The notes beneath the pieces are model-generated. The model did not search any database. It was not told the DNA's origin and saw only the letters and a program-made list of their open reading frames with translations. A stretch of DNA of 64,000 nt from Hermodice carunculata (Eukaryota; Annelida; Polychaeta; Eunicida; Amphinomidae): the NCBI GenBank assembly GCA_964020975.1, contig OZ026623.1, forward strand, positions 82,187,123-82,251,122, given 5' to 3'. Below are positions 49,341 to 62,822 of this stretch, piece by piece; the stretch's first letter is position 1, and every line of letters starts with the position of its first letter. The position numbers were made by a program, and so were the translations under genes.

Positions 49341-49567
49341 CAATCTGTGTTCCCCACGCGTCGCGGCGGTGCTGCACCGTAATGTTGCCCCCCAACTTCC
49401 ATGGCTTCTGGATCGGCAGCCCTCGCCACTGGCTCATACCGCCACTCAACTAGTGGCAGGTTGACAGATTACTCAGAATCTCTTTCCCTCGCACCATCAT
49501 ACAGGCCCAGATTCTCTCCAGACACAAGGGAGTCTGAGAACTCCGAATTGCTGCCACTGTCAGACAT
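49341..49567 (-). pseudogene. Ballast-domain gene, first exon (P2RX7_C-like)
   Basis: The ATG at 49567 opens MSDSGSNSEFSDSLVSGENL, an acidic Ser-rich leader typical of stand-alone ballast-domain proteins. The exon continues to VEWRYEPVARAAD and ends RRVGNTDW at a donor (ATTG-GTAAAC, 49340), exactly where the family continues into W-C-x-C-G. One in-frame TAA after residue 33 interrupts it, so this copy cannot give the full product. It lies 207 bp inside the right transposon end, mirroring the THAP exon at the left end. The protein would be soluble and cytoplasmic. Its role is unknown. Confidence 0.83.
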
Positions 49568-49605
49568 GTTATTTTGCTTTCCGTCTTCTAAAAGTGTCAC
49601 ACCCG

Positions 49606-49716
49606 TGACGTCACGAGTGTGCAACCCAATCATCGGCCGTTTCCGTGAACCTGCCTCTTTCGCCCAACAGAGAACCATCACCCAGCGACATTTGGCGCGA
49701 AAAAATATACACGTGG
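49606..49716 (-). promoter_or_regulatory. Promoter-like region of the ballast-domain gene
   Basis: Upstream of the minus-strand ATG lie a perfect CRE palindrome TGACGTCA (49606-49613), CCAAT (49624), a perfect E2F-type TTTGGCGCGAAA (49691-49702) and a CACGTG E-box (49710-49715). All fall between the start codon and the transposon end in a locally CpG-rich stretch. Factor assignments are motif matches only. Confidence 0.6.
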
Positions 49717-49757
49717 TATCTGAGTACGATGATTGACAAAACTGAAACTTTAAAGTT

Positions 49758-49774
49758 ATTTTGAGACTTGCCCT
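49758..49774 (-). repeat. Right terminal inverted repeat of the Kolobok-like element
   Basis: Read on the minus strand it is AGGGCAAGTCTCAAAAT, one mismatch from the left end. TTAA follows immediately at 49775. Confidence 0.88.
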
Positions 49775-49778
49775 TTAA
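49775..49778. other. TTAA target duplication, right
   Basis: Identical to 39389-39392 and directly abutting the right inverted end. Confidence 0.85.
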
Positions 49779-49904
49779 CGTTACTGGATTAATACACAGT
49801 ATGAATATCTTTATTGACATGAACCAAAGCAACTCAGTATGGTAGGGGTACAGTCACGATGGATGTGATGTACAATATAAAACGTAAAAGATGAAATCAT
49901 GCCT

Positions 49905-50193
49905 TTCATGGGGTCACACTAAACACAAAACCCCACCTGAATCCACCAAGACTCACCAAACCCCACCTGAACCAACCAAAACTCACCGAATCCCACATTT
50001 TTGCTAGATTTTGTCGGGATTTGGTTAAATCCGGACAGAATCCAAAGAAATTTTCTTGGAACTGGCTGGAAAAATGCTGGATTTTGCTGGATGCTTGGCA
50101 GAAAATGCTGGAGTATGACGGATGTTTTCTCAAGCATTTTCCACCACGCCCAGCAATATCCAGCATAATCCCAGCATTTCGTTTTTGTAAGGG
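49905..50193 (-). repeat. Second copy of the TGCTGG-rich dispersed repeat
   Basis: On the minus strand it starts CCCTTACAAAAACGAAATGC then TGGGATTATGCTGGATATTG, closely matching the start of 38074. It carries AAAATGCTGG motifs and ends in two 30-bp tandem units of the type GGTGGGGTTTGGTGAGTCTTGG. It lies 127 bp outside the right transposon TTAA and is inverted relative to the copy outside the left end. Confidence 0.8.
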
Positions 50194-50590
50194 CATGAAC
50201 ATCGTTTTCTCAAGACCAACGCAGTCTTGACTGTTTCATTATTGCATATGACCCTTTTAATTTCACACGTAGTGGTTGTACAGACGGAATGTTGAAAACT
50301 TAACACAAGATCGTTGTTTGAATACTTTACTGATATAATGTCGTAAGAAGTATCAATAACATTACCCGAACTGCAGTGGCCCGGTGATTTTTTGGTAAGA
50401 GCCACGTCATCCTCTCATCCTCACCTATCTTTATGACTCTTCTTTGCTGACGTTGTGTATACTTGAATTCCTGTCAGCTTTTCATAACATGTTTTCACCT
50501 AACGGGCATACGTGTTGACAGTGGGGATAGTTGATTAGGTTTGAAGTCAATTTTCGTTGTCATAACAATATTACTTTACAATCAAAAAAG
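50194..50590. other. Non-coding stretch, nothing recognised
   Basis: Short frames only. Confidence 0.5.
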
Positions 50591-50707
<117 letters not shown>

Positions 50708-51045
50708 ACATGCCAGGAATAGTTACACTTCATTCAATAAATGGAAAATGAATGGAAATGCACTGGACCATTTTAGAACATGGACATGGTCCATGGTGGT
50801 TTGTCCATTTGCTTTATAAAGTGTGCTACATGAACTTGAAAGTTTTACCCTTTACCTTTATCCCCTTATTCTTTAAGTAAAAGTAGCAATTTTTGTTGCA
50901 ATACCTAATACTTATTGTATACCTAATCAAAGATCAGTACAATATGTTTTCGATGATGTTGTTCTTCATGCGAATTTTTGTCTGCAATCAATTTCAATTT
51001 TTAAGGACCATGTCTTTCCATTTTATCTATTTGAAGTGAACAAAT

Positions 51046-52284
<1,239 letters not shown>

Positions 52285-52314
<30 letters not shown>
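52285..52314. repeat. Poly(A) run
   Basis: About 29 A. A degenerate GAATGAAT tract follows (52337-52380). Confidence 0.9.
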
Positions 52315-52316
<2 letters not shown>

Positions 52317-52380
52317 CAGCAAGCATTTCTGGGTATGAATGAATAAAAGAATGAGTGAATGAATAAGGAAGGAATGAATC

Positions 52381-54780
52381 AACTTAATTGCTGCAGCACA
52401 CATACAGCACAAATACAAAGTACAAACATATATAGGTACACGTAACAGCCAGAATTTTTTTGTCCATATATTTTCAGTGTCATCAATCTGTCTTCAGGCA
52501 AAATTTGTGCTTATTACATGGAGACGAGAACGGTGAAAAGATATCTGTAGGTTATAAAACAAGTTTCCCTCCTTTCCATAATGTTTACAGTAGATTATAA
52601 TACAATATCGTCGACCAGAATTTTACACGTTTCACAAACTCTTATGTTCAAAGGTATTTTCCGTGGTTTTGTTTTGTCTCCCTGTTTAGACCTTTAAACT
52701 ATGTGCATTAATTCCGAAACGCGTAATGTTTTACTGAAAAATTGATCTTTTCTACCCAGCAAATACGATTCATTTTTTTCTTTGAATTTAAAGTAGGCTT
52801 TCAGCCTTTTTTATCAGGTCCTGAATTGTTGGCCATATGTACTCCCAGCTGTAAAAAAGTGTACGTCCGTCAACAAGTTAACAACTGAATAAAATTCTAT
52901 ATTCATTATGTTTTGGTGTTGTTTTCTTGTTGGCAAGTCAGGAACTTATGTCTCTCCCAGTGATCGTGAGAGAGCAGTCGTGTTTATCCACATATTGAAA
53001 CCTGCAGTTTATACGCTTTAATAATGAGACCACCTTTATCAAGGTATTCAATGCGCAATACTAATCACAACTCATTGTAATACACCGGTTTCAAATATTT
53101 TGACTAAAACCTTTTTCGTGAGTCGTTCCTTGTTAATGTGAAACAATAAAGTACTCACAATGCATAGTTTGAAAAATTCGCATGACTTGCATTTGGCCTT
53201 TTCATAAAAGTAACCATTTCAATATAAATGAAGGAAACACGGATGTGCTACGACTGGAAAGAGTGTTGCATGCCACGAAAACTATTTCAGTGCCACGTTT
53301 TGAGCTGAATCAATGAGTCAACAGCTTTACTCGCCAGAGGGCGTCGAGGAAAGCTGCGGACCCAGACCGTTCTGTTCTTTGTGACTACAGGCATGCTGGT
53401 ATCTGAATAAATGGTCTTTTCACAATGAATATAAACTCCACATCTTGTGTTATACTTTAGAGCTGTGCCTCTTCAGCACTTCAACTGAAGTCGCAGTTAG
53501 CATTAAAATAGTTAATTTAAATATACATGACGCATGTGTACTCCTGCAGGATATTAAATTACACCACCTTGTAATATCAGCAACATTTAAGATATAAAAC
53601 CCGCTGCAATATGCGAGAGTACCTTTATTGCTAATAAAAGGGGCGGGTGAAAAACTTTCATCATATTGCACAATTCCTAATATACTCTTTCACAAAAATG
53701 ACATAAAATGTAATATCATGCAAAGGTATAATTAGATATTTTCCTGGAACTTTAATCAAAGGGGTGCACTTTTGGTGAGCATGATAACATATTCAGTCAA
53801 TATTTCATACGGCTACAACAATAAAAATTATTGATTCCTTAATTTCAAACTCTGGTTGTTCACATTTGATAAACGATTGAATAAGTGGGACCACCCCGTA
53901 CGTTCCTCTGTGTAAGAGAATGGCCAATCTAACCCAGAATACAATATTATTTTAATTTCTACTAAATTATAGAAGTTTGAAATCCGTAAAAATAATTGCA
54001 ATGGGGCGAAGTTGAATTTTCTGAGTCTCTAAGTGCTACTTGCGTTCTGTCATATTGAAGATCTTACCAAAGTAAACGTTTGAAAAATACCAACACCTTT
54101 TCAGTGAAATAACAGGGTAATTGCTTACCCTACCCATGATAGGCAATAATAAATATTTTGTCTGGGGTGTGTGGCTGATTCTTGTAAGAACCGGTGAGTA
54201 CTGATCATTTCTACAAATCAAGCGCAAGTAATCATAAGTTAGCAAGCTAGTATAAAGTTGTTGATTGTCTGAGCAGTGAAAATTGTAAATTTGTCTTTTA
54301 CCACACGAGTAATTCACTCCTTTCTTACGGACTTCTAGTAGTAGCTTTCATGCTTACTAAATGTTGATGAGGATTAGGAATTTCCTTTGTGTTGCAAATC
54401 AATACACCGAATTTCACAATCACATGTTTCATTTAAGGATCTTCAAACAAAACCACGAAAGATAGGGTTTGTGTATTTACTTAGAAAATAATAATTACAC
54501 TCACAAATCAATTATATGAAATTCACGTTCATTCAATAGTTTCCGTTGATCATACGGGTAAAATACAAAATATGCATCTAATTGCAATGAATTACAAAAC
54601 AACGCGTTAATACAATTATGTCTTGGGCATTCTCTCCATATTACCTTGGTGATGACAGAATGTAATTATACGAATGTTATTTCTATGTATTAAACTAGTC
54701 ACACTTGAGTTTTGGGTATGTTCTATGGGAGTATTTTCTTTGACATCTTCACACTCACAATTGCTTCCTATGATCACATG
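52381..54780. other. Non-coding stretch, nothing recognised
   Basis: Short frames only. A CTCF-like core CCAGAGGGCG occurs near 53335 but is incomplete. Confidence 0.5.
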
Positions 54781-54858
<78 letters not shown>

Positions 54859-54908
54859 GCAATGATGATGATGATGATGATGATGATGATGTTAATAATA
54901 ATAATAAT
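54781..54908. repeat. (AAT)n(GAT)n(AAT)n microsatellite
   Basis: About 26 AAT units pass into about 10 GAT units and back to a few AAT. Confidence 0.96.
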
Positions 54909-57078
54909 TGTGATTTTATTTTTGGTCTTTTTTTGGAATTTCCATTTGTGTTCTACTGTTTTGTTCTATTGGAATCGGGCACAGTAAGATATGTAAACGC
55001 ACACACATACATTATGAAATTAGCAGTGCATGAAGATAGAGTAAAGTACAGGATGATATTTACAATATACTTGATAAATACACAGGATTAGGATACATAC
55101 AAGTCAAGCAATTAGGCATACTGACAGTTATAAGATGAGGAACCCATAAAAAAATTGAATATCTGCAGCACATGGTCCAATATCAAATAGTTCACCGAGA
55201 TGCTTGCATTTGAGTAAATTTTTCTGCCATCAATGTTGGCAAAACCCCATGTGCAACAAATTTTTATTTATCTTTGTAAAGAGAATTAAAAGATTATGAT
55301 GTTAGGTTTTCGTAGAATCCAAACCACAAATGCATGTTGTCTTTTCACAGGCTCAATAAATCTACAAATTATGTTACTTTTTTTAAACAGACGTTTTGCT
55401 GCAATTTGCCAACGCAGTACTAACTAAGAAAACATACAAATGGCCAATATTAAGGGCTCCCACACTTGTTTCGTCCTATATATACTGGCAATCGACGCAT
55501 TTATGTTTGCCTATTACTCTAACAAACACGTTTTTTTTTAAATATAACCGAAAAATGTTAGTACTGTAGGAAAAACTGATGTTGAAGTGTATCGTGCACG
55601 TATCTGGCGTACTAACAATATCGTCACAAATCACTTTGATGAAATAATAGAAAATTAAATACAAAAGGTACGGGTAAACTCATAAACAAGCGCAAGTTTT
55701 ATTCCAAACCGGAAGTGAAAAGGAAAGAAAGCAAAGTGGCGCCATCTGCTGGACCTAATATTACGTTTTCCCTACTTCATCCACATATTTGTGCACTTCC
55801 GATCAGGTACGTACTGGTTCAATATTTTGACAATTATTGGAAAGTTTCACCAAAAACAAGGGCACGCTCCGAAAGACTGATATTAACTTTCAGAAGTTGT
55901 ACTTGCATGTTCCAATTTACTATTAAATCAGCTTGTAGGTATTGATCTATTTTATAAGTGATGATATCCAGCGGAGTGACATAAGCCCATTCGAAAAAAG
56001 CTAAACCCGGTCCAAAGGCGACTGTAATTAAACTCGCACTGCCTCAAATAAAATTGACTGAACACTTTCAAGGGCTATCCCATGGCCAGTGACCCATTTC
56101 AGTTGTATGAATTTCATTAACTTCATCTTTTCCTCTATGGTGCGTGTTTCCAAAAATTATTTTAATCTAGTAAAGATAATCCCGGATAATATTCATTGTT
56201 CAAAACTACCGAACGAGGGCCAAGCATGAGTAAGACCCTGCCTAACTTCATGTACGTGTCATTATAGTTAACTGGCGGGTTGGTGGCAATAAATTGCTCA
56301 TGTATGAAACAATATTATTTTCACGAAGGCTAAATAAAATCTTGAAACTTCGAGCACTTTGAAAGGTTTTCCATACAGTTTGAAGTGAATAGCTTTATTT
56401 TGCCCTGCCGGTTACACGCGCACGCACCGCTCCTTGAATCCGTTCTGTATATCGACACAAGCGCATGTGTTCCGCGCTGGAGCTGTCTACCAGTACTGGG
56501 TGTTGACATTTGTTTTTATTTGGACGTATCAGCATGCTTTCATATCCGGCGTCGTTGACTACAAGTCGCAACATTTCGATGCTTTTTTTTTGTTTTATGT
56601 GAATTGCATTTTGTTTCTTCTTCTGTGATAAATATGTTAATTGATTGTTTTTATATTCATTCCCTCAATTGATCATTTATTTTCGTCGATCCTGTTACGC
56701 TTCCCCAGAGAGGACGAAAGAGATGAGACTGAAAAAATATCTGTCAAAACGTATATAAATAATCAACATGATGACATAATACTGGTACATGTTGGTTTCA
56801 ATATCATTTATCTCGGTCATCCAGATATGGGAACAGAGTCTCCTGATTAGGAATGAACACTTTCAAGGGCTAGGAATGAATTTGGAGATAGAGGATAGTT
56901 AAATGTTAAACTTTGACCTGTATTTAATACTGTTGTGCTTGTAAAATATTAAAAGGTATGATAAGTGATTGTATACACATATGTACCTGGTACTCTACAG
57001 AAAACTGATATGAACAACTGGAATTTTATGCCCATCATGGTGCTGTATTGCAGTTAGACTTCGTGAGCAGTGTAACTA
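54909..57078. other. Non-coding stretch with a spaced 19-bp direct repeat
   Basis: TGAACACTTTCAAGGGCTA occurs at 56059-56077 and again, identically, at 56854-56872. A CTCF-like GCGCCATCTGCTGG lies near 55740. Frames here are short and unrecognised. Confidence 0.5.
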
Positions 57079-57096
57079 TGGGGGGGGGGGGGGGGT
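57079..57096 (+). repeat. G homopolymer run
   Basis: About 17-18 consecutive G, then GTGAGGGTGG. Confidence 0.9.
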
Positions 57097-58698
57097 GAGG
57101 GTGGCTTAGCATCTGGAACGTCCAACAAAACTTTTCATCTTAAGTCCAAAATTTTGACTTTACGTGCATTTTGTTTTTAATTTTATCTTCGTTTGTTCAT
57201 TATTTGTTTATTTGTTGGTTTTTATTTATTTGGCTTTATATCGCGGTAGTCGGTAGCTGTGGACGGAAAAGAGCGACATTGAAATATTACATTATATCGC
57301 GGTAAGAGTGGATCTTATGCGCAAGGTTACACTGACACATTATCCAGGGGGGAGTGGGTTCCATTTTATTATGCCGTTTAAGTTAACCTTGGTTGACCTG
57401 GAAGGGTCAAATTCCCATATTGGCTTATAGCTTGGTGATGGTAGATCCTAGGCCCATGATCACTACAAAAGATTGACAGTAAAATGGCTATGTGATCTAT
57501 TTTTGGCGTTGTTAATTGTGACCTTGAATGACATTAAAAGCCAAATGTAGAAATTGGCTTATAATTTGATGAAGTGTATCTTGTCATTTTCAAACTAAAT
57601 ACCATCACGACCTTTGCCTAAAGATTTGGAATTGAAAACCGGGATCAATCGCCAAAAAAGGCTAGCTGTAAAGTGCATATATTCGTGACCTTGATGTCAC
57701 ATATACCCAAGGTCAGAAGCCACTGTCGCTGCTTGCACAGTTCTTTTGATATCGGGAGAATTATTTCAGTTACTACTTTAATATAATATTTTAATATGGG
57801 CCTGCATATAGACTAGCTTGCGACCCACAGGGTCTATTTGACCGTATCCTCAATATAACATGCCTACTTTGGTGATTTGAGTGTTTTATGCTGTAGGTTG
57901 ACAAAATTGCGCCATTTTTTGAGTAGTCACTTGAGAACTGTTGTGTAAGAACTTCGACATTTGCTCATGATGGTATTAAATGGTGTTTTTATCAAATTCC
58001 TTAACATAAATTTACCTCCGGTGGGTCTTATCCTTTGTAAGTGGGCAATGGCTAATTAAGTTCAGCACATACGGCTTGTAGGTATGGGCCTCTCTGTGTA
58101 CCAAAAATGTTTGAATGTGTGAAAACAAATGTCGACATTATGTACGCGCAATAACATAATTTTATTGACGACGGAGTCTATGTAAATATCTTGACTTACA
58201 TATAACACAATTTTGCATTGGCTTTCCTTCTACTCTGTTGCAGCGTTGGAGATCGTGATGGACATGCATAACATGCAGACACTTAGGAAGTATTGTTCAC
58301 CACCAAACAAGTAGGATCACCATGAACACACTGAGAAGGTGAATGCTGGAGAAGTTTTTGCGCTTGCTCTGGGAATACATTTTAGGAGACAATGCACTTG
58401 CATCGAATACTAATATGTGTATTACTCCTGGGAGGAACGGGTAGGTTCTTTGTGGTGATATGGTATGACTACAGTAAACTGAACCAAATCATTGGACAAC
58501 CATGATGAATCTAATCGCACGTTTAATGATACAAGTCCCTTCAAACATAGTCTGATCAGACACCTCACTTCAAAAATTTCAAAAAGAAAAAATAAGTGGC
58601 AAAATATAAAGGCAAACTTGATAGCACGTATTGTAAAGAAAAGATACAACAGTCGGAAGAATGGGAAAAAACTTACACTCCCACAGAAATAGACGAAG
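57097..58698. other. Non-coding stretch with GACCTTG-type repeat text
   Basis: 57370-57720 carries GTTGACCTGG, GTGACCTTGAATGACATTAAA, ACGACCTTTGCC and GTGACCTTGATGTCAC, resembling 2641-2905. TATATCGCGGTA is repeated at 57238 and 57293. No gene was seen. Confidence 0.5.
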
Positions 58699-58760
<62 letters not shown>

Positions 58761-58839
58761 CAAAGCAAGGAAAAAATACACACACACATATATATATATA
58801 TGTATGTTTATGTACATACATACATAAATAAATAAATAA

Positions 58840-58921
<82 letters not shown>

Positions 58922-58946
58922 GTGAGTGTGTGTGTGTGTATATATC
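58699..58946. repeat. Compound (GA)(AC)(AT)(AAAT)(AT)(GT) microsatellite
   Basis: GA repeats to 58758, AC/AT repeats 58780-58802, AAAT units near 58825-58842, a long AT run to 58920, then GT and AT. The 227-codon minus-strand frame (58422-59105) through it is mostly repeat translation. Confidence 0.95.
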
Positions 58947-60544
<1,598 letters not shown>

Positions 60545-61760
60545 TATACATCATTGACTTGCCAACGTACACCCCCCTCAGGGGAAAACATTGAAATTTT
60601 AAAAGGAAAACCTTTCCTTTCATAATGCCAGAAATACCTCTTTATAGTCATCATTATGTTCTTCAAAGAGAGACAAGGACACCCGTTAAGCTTATAAACG
60701 TCCATCTTGCCTGCTACAGTATTTCATTTCGATGGTCTTTACGTTATCATAAATACTGTAGTGCTAGTACTATGTTTGTCTCCGACTCCGAAAAATCCTT
60801 TTTGGAGGTACAGAGGGCATTAATTTATTGTTGACTGACCAGATCCAACAATGCAATAATACAACAGGTGCCAAACAGTGATATCTGCTGGTGCTCATCA
60901 TTGTGGCAGACATGTTCTAAAGCCTTATACGTGCTATCCGAGTAATTGTTTCTTTGTGTTTTGCTGCCATGTCTATCTCTAGCTTTTTTTTAGCTACCCT
61001 ACACAATGGATATTATATACTTATGCTTTTTATCATTCGCTGCATAATTTTATTCAAACGTGTACTATGGACTAGCTTTCAAGTGTCTGAAATAAAGCTT
61101 TTTTATGTTATGTTATGTTATCTCATACCTGTATTCTAGATGCAGTGCAAATACGTAACTATGTTTTTGGAAAAGAACTTACGTGAGCCAAAGAGGCGTC
61201 AGTGGTTCTTTGAATCTAGGACGGCTGTGGATTATGCAAAACAGCCAACGCCCAGGTCACAAACCTCCATAAAGTGTTTTGAAGTGTTTGCCATAATTTA
61301 TCACATGTGAGACAGATGCCTTAATTACCTGCAGTTTAAGAGCACAAAGGCGCGGTGCTCAAGGGTACAAAAACTTTCAATCTTGGCAGAACATGCTAGT
61401 GCGTGGAACTGCCACTTCAAAAACTTTTTTCACAATTTCCAGTTCTAGCCAATGGCCCCTTTCTATTAGAAAATTTTGTTGTTGTATGTTTTATCTGGGC
61501 GTTTCTAATGACTCCGAGTGGCACTCTTAGGAACTATTTACCATTTATGGAAGTTGTCTCATTCAGAAATTCACAAAATCGATATCCTGGGCTTTTAGTA
61601 CGAAACGCGGAGTTTTATTTCAAACCTGTCGTTTTGTAACAAAACTTGCAGGTGAAATATAAGTTTCATTGAAAATTGAATTTTGTGTACGAAATCGTGC
61701 CAAATATCATGGGGAAGATAAACGTCAGCTTACTAGGTATATACCACCTACATTCGGTCC
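60545..61760. other. Non-coding stretch, nothing recognised
   Basis: Short frames without signatures. Confidence 0.5.
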
Positions 61761-61785
61761 ACTGCTACTACTACTACTACTGCTG

Positions 61786-61826
<41 letters not shown>

Positions 61827-61869
61827 GCTACTACTACTACTACTACTACTACTATTACTACTACTGCTG
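61761..61869. repeat. (CTA)n microsatellite with CTG units
   Basis: About 35 CTA units with several CTG variants. The poly-Leu and poly-Tyr frames are artefacts. Confidence 0.95.
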
Positions 61870-61929
61870 CGAATCGAGGTGGCCTAGTTTCTGGTTACAC
61901 GATTGTATTAAAAAACAGTTTCCATATTG

Positions 61930-61997
61930 ATATATACATATATGTATATATATATATATATATATGTATGTATACATATATATATATAAATATGAAT
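61930..61997. repeat. (TA)n/GTAT-rich tract
   Basis: Imperfect TATA and TATG units. Confidence 0.85.
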
Positions 61998-62077
61998 ATA
62001 TGTATGAAACATCCATTAACTATCTTTATTCTTATAAACACAGTATGATGAAAGTGATATCTTCATAGTTCCATGGA

Positions 62078-62176
<99 letters not shown>

Positions 62177-62232
62177 TCATCCATCCATCCATCCATCCAT
62201 CTATCTATCCATCGATCTATATATATATATAT
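62078..62232. repeat. (ATCT)n-(CATC)n-(AT)n compound microsatellite
   Basis: About 24 ATCT units, then six CATC units, mixed units and a short AT run. It shows the same TCTA-to-CATC transition as 11512-11843. Confidence 0.95.
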
Positions 62233-62642
62233 ATTAACATCTGTATGATTTGTGCACAATTCCATTCAGTTTCTATGAACATACACATACAACGTACAGC
62301 GCTAAAACCCCGAATTATGGTCGTCAAAATCTCTCTTAATTTTCGCAAGTGGCAGAATTCGGCATATTAATGCTGACTTCAGGGTTCGTCCTTGATTTGT
62401 GATCGACAACATCGACACAATTAAAGATAAAAATGTCTAGTTATACATACAGTCGAGATGCTGACCTGGGTTTAATGAGATGCGAGATTAGGGGTCAAAT
62501 CAGCAGCCTCGTTCTCGGTTCCATTGCTGGGCAGTGTTTATGTAAACAAAGACGCATGGGCACATCTTAGTCCCTGCTATTTGGGAGTGTTGAGGTGTTC
62601 GCGGATCACATGAAAGAGGTGTGATAAGTCATTTGCCACTTA

Positions 62643-62820
62643 CAGTAAAACCTTCCTATACCGAGCACCCTTGGGACCTGAAAAAAGTGTTCCATAAGGG
62701 GAGGTGTTCAGTATAGGGAAGTTTGCTAACATTGGAAGTATACATTCGGGACCAAGAAACGGTGTTCAGTATAGAGAGGTGTTCGGTATATGGGGGCGTT
62801 CGGTGAGAGAGGTTTTACTG
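62643..62820. mobile_element. Pogo/mariner-type MITE with CAGTAAAACCT ends
   Basis: The left end after TA is CAGTAAAACCTTCCTATACC. The right end, reverse-complemented, is CAGTAAAACCTCTCTCACCG. TA flanks both sides (62641-62642, 62821-62822). The 178-bp interior repeats GTGTTCAGTATAG-type words three times and has no gene. Non-autonomous elements with CAGTAAAACCTC ends and TA duplications are widespread and usually attributed to pogo-like transposons. The attribution here is by that resemblance. Confidence 0.82.
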
Positions 62821-62822
62821 TA

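Larger units (their letters stand above)
39393..49774. mobile_element. 10.4-kb Kolobok/T2-like DNA transposon carrying two convergent genes
   Basis: The ends are AGGGCAGGTCTCAAAAT (left) and, on the other strand, AGGGCAAGTCTCAAAAT (right). They differ at one of 17 positions and are flanked by TTAA on both sides. T2/Kolobok elements have TTAA duplications, ends of the form TTAAAGGRR and a THAP-domain transposase. All three hold here, because a plus-strand THAP gene starts 220 bp inside the left end. A minus-strand gene for a P2X7 C-terminal-like 'ballast' domain starts 207 bp inside the right end. They run towards each other, with last identified exons at 43.6 and 45.4 kb. A GGGGG-ended MITE (39946-40301) and other repeats lie in transposase introns. 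Both genes are broken by stops or frame changes, so this copy is dead and not recent. piggyBac is unlikely: no DDE_Tnp_1_7-type frame was seen. Confidence 0.87.

Noticed and set aside
49401-49736. 111-codon plus-strand frame
   Set aside because: It is antisense to the well-supported ballast exon 1 and its promoter; it has no domain of its own.
49906-50202. 98-codon minus-strand frame with FRWGL repeats
   Set aside because: It lies entirely in the second copy of the TGCTGG dispersed repeat; the repeat in the protein reflects 30-bp DNA units.
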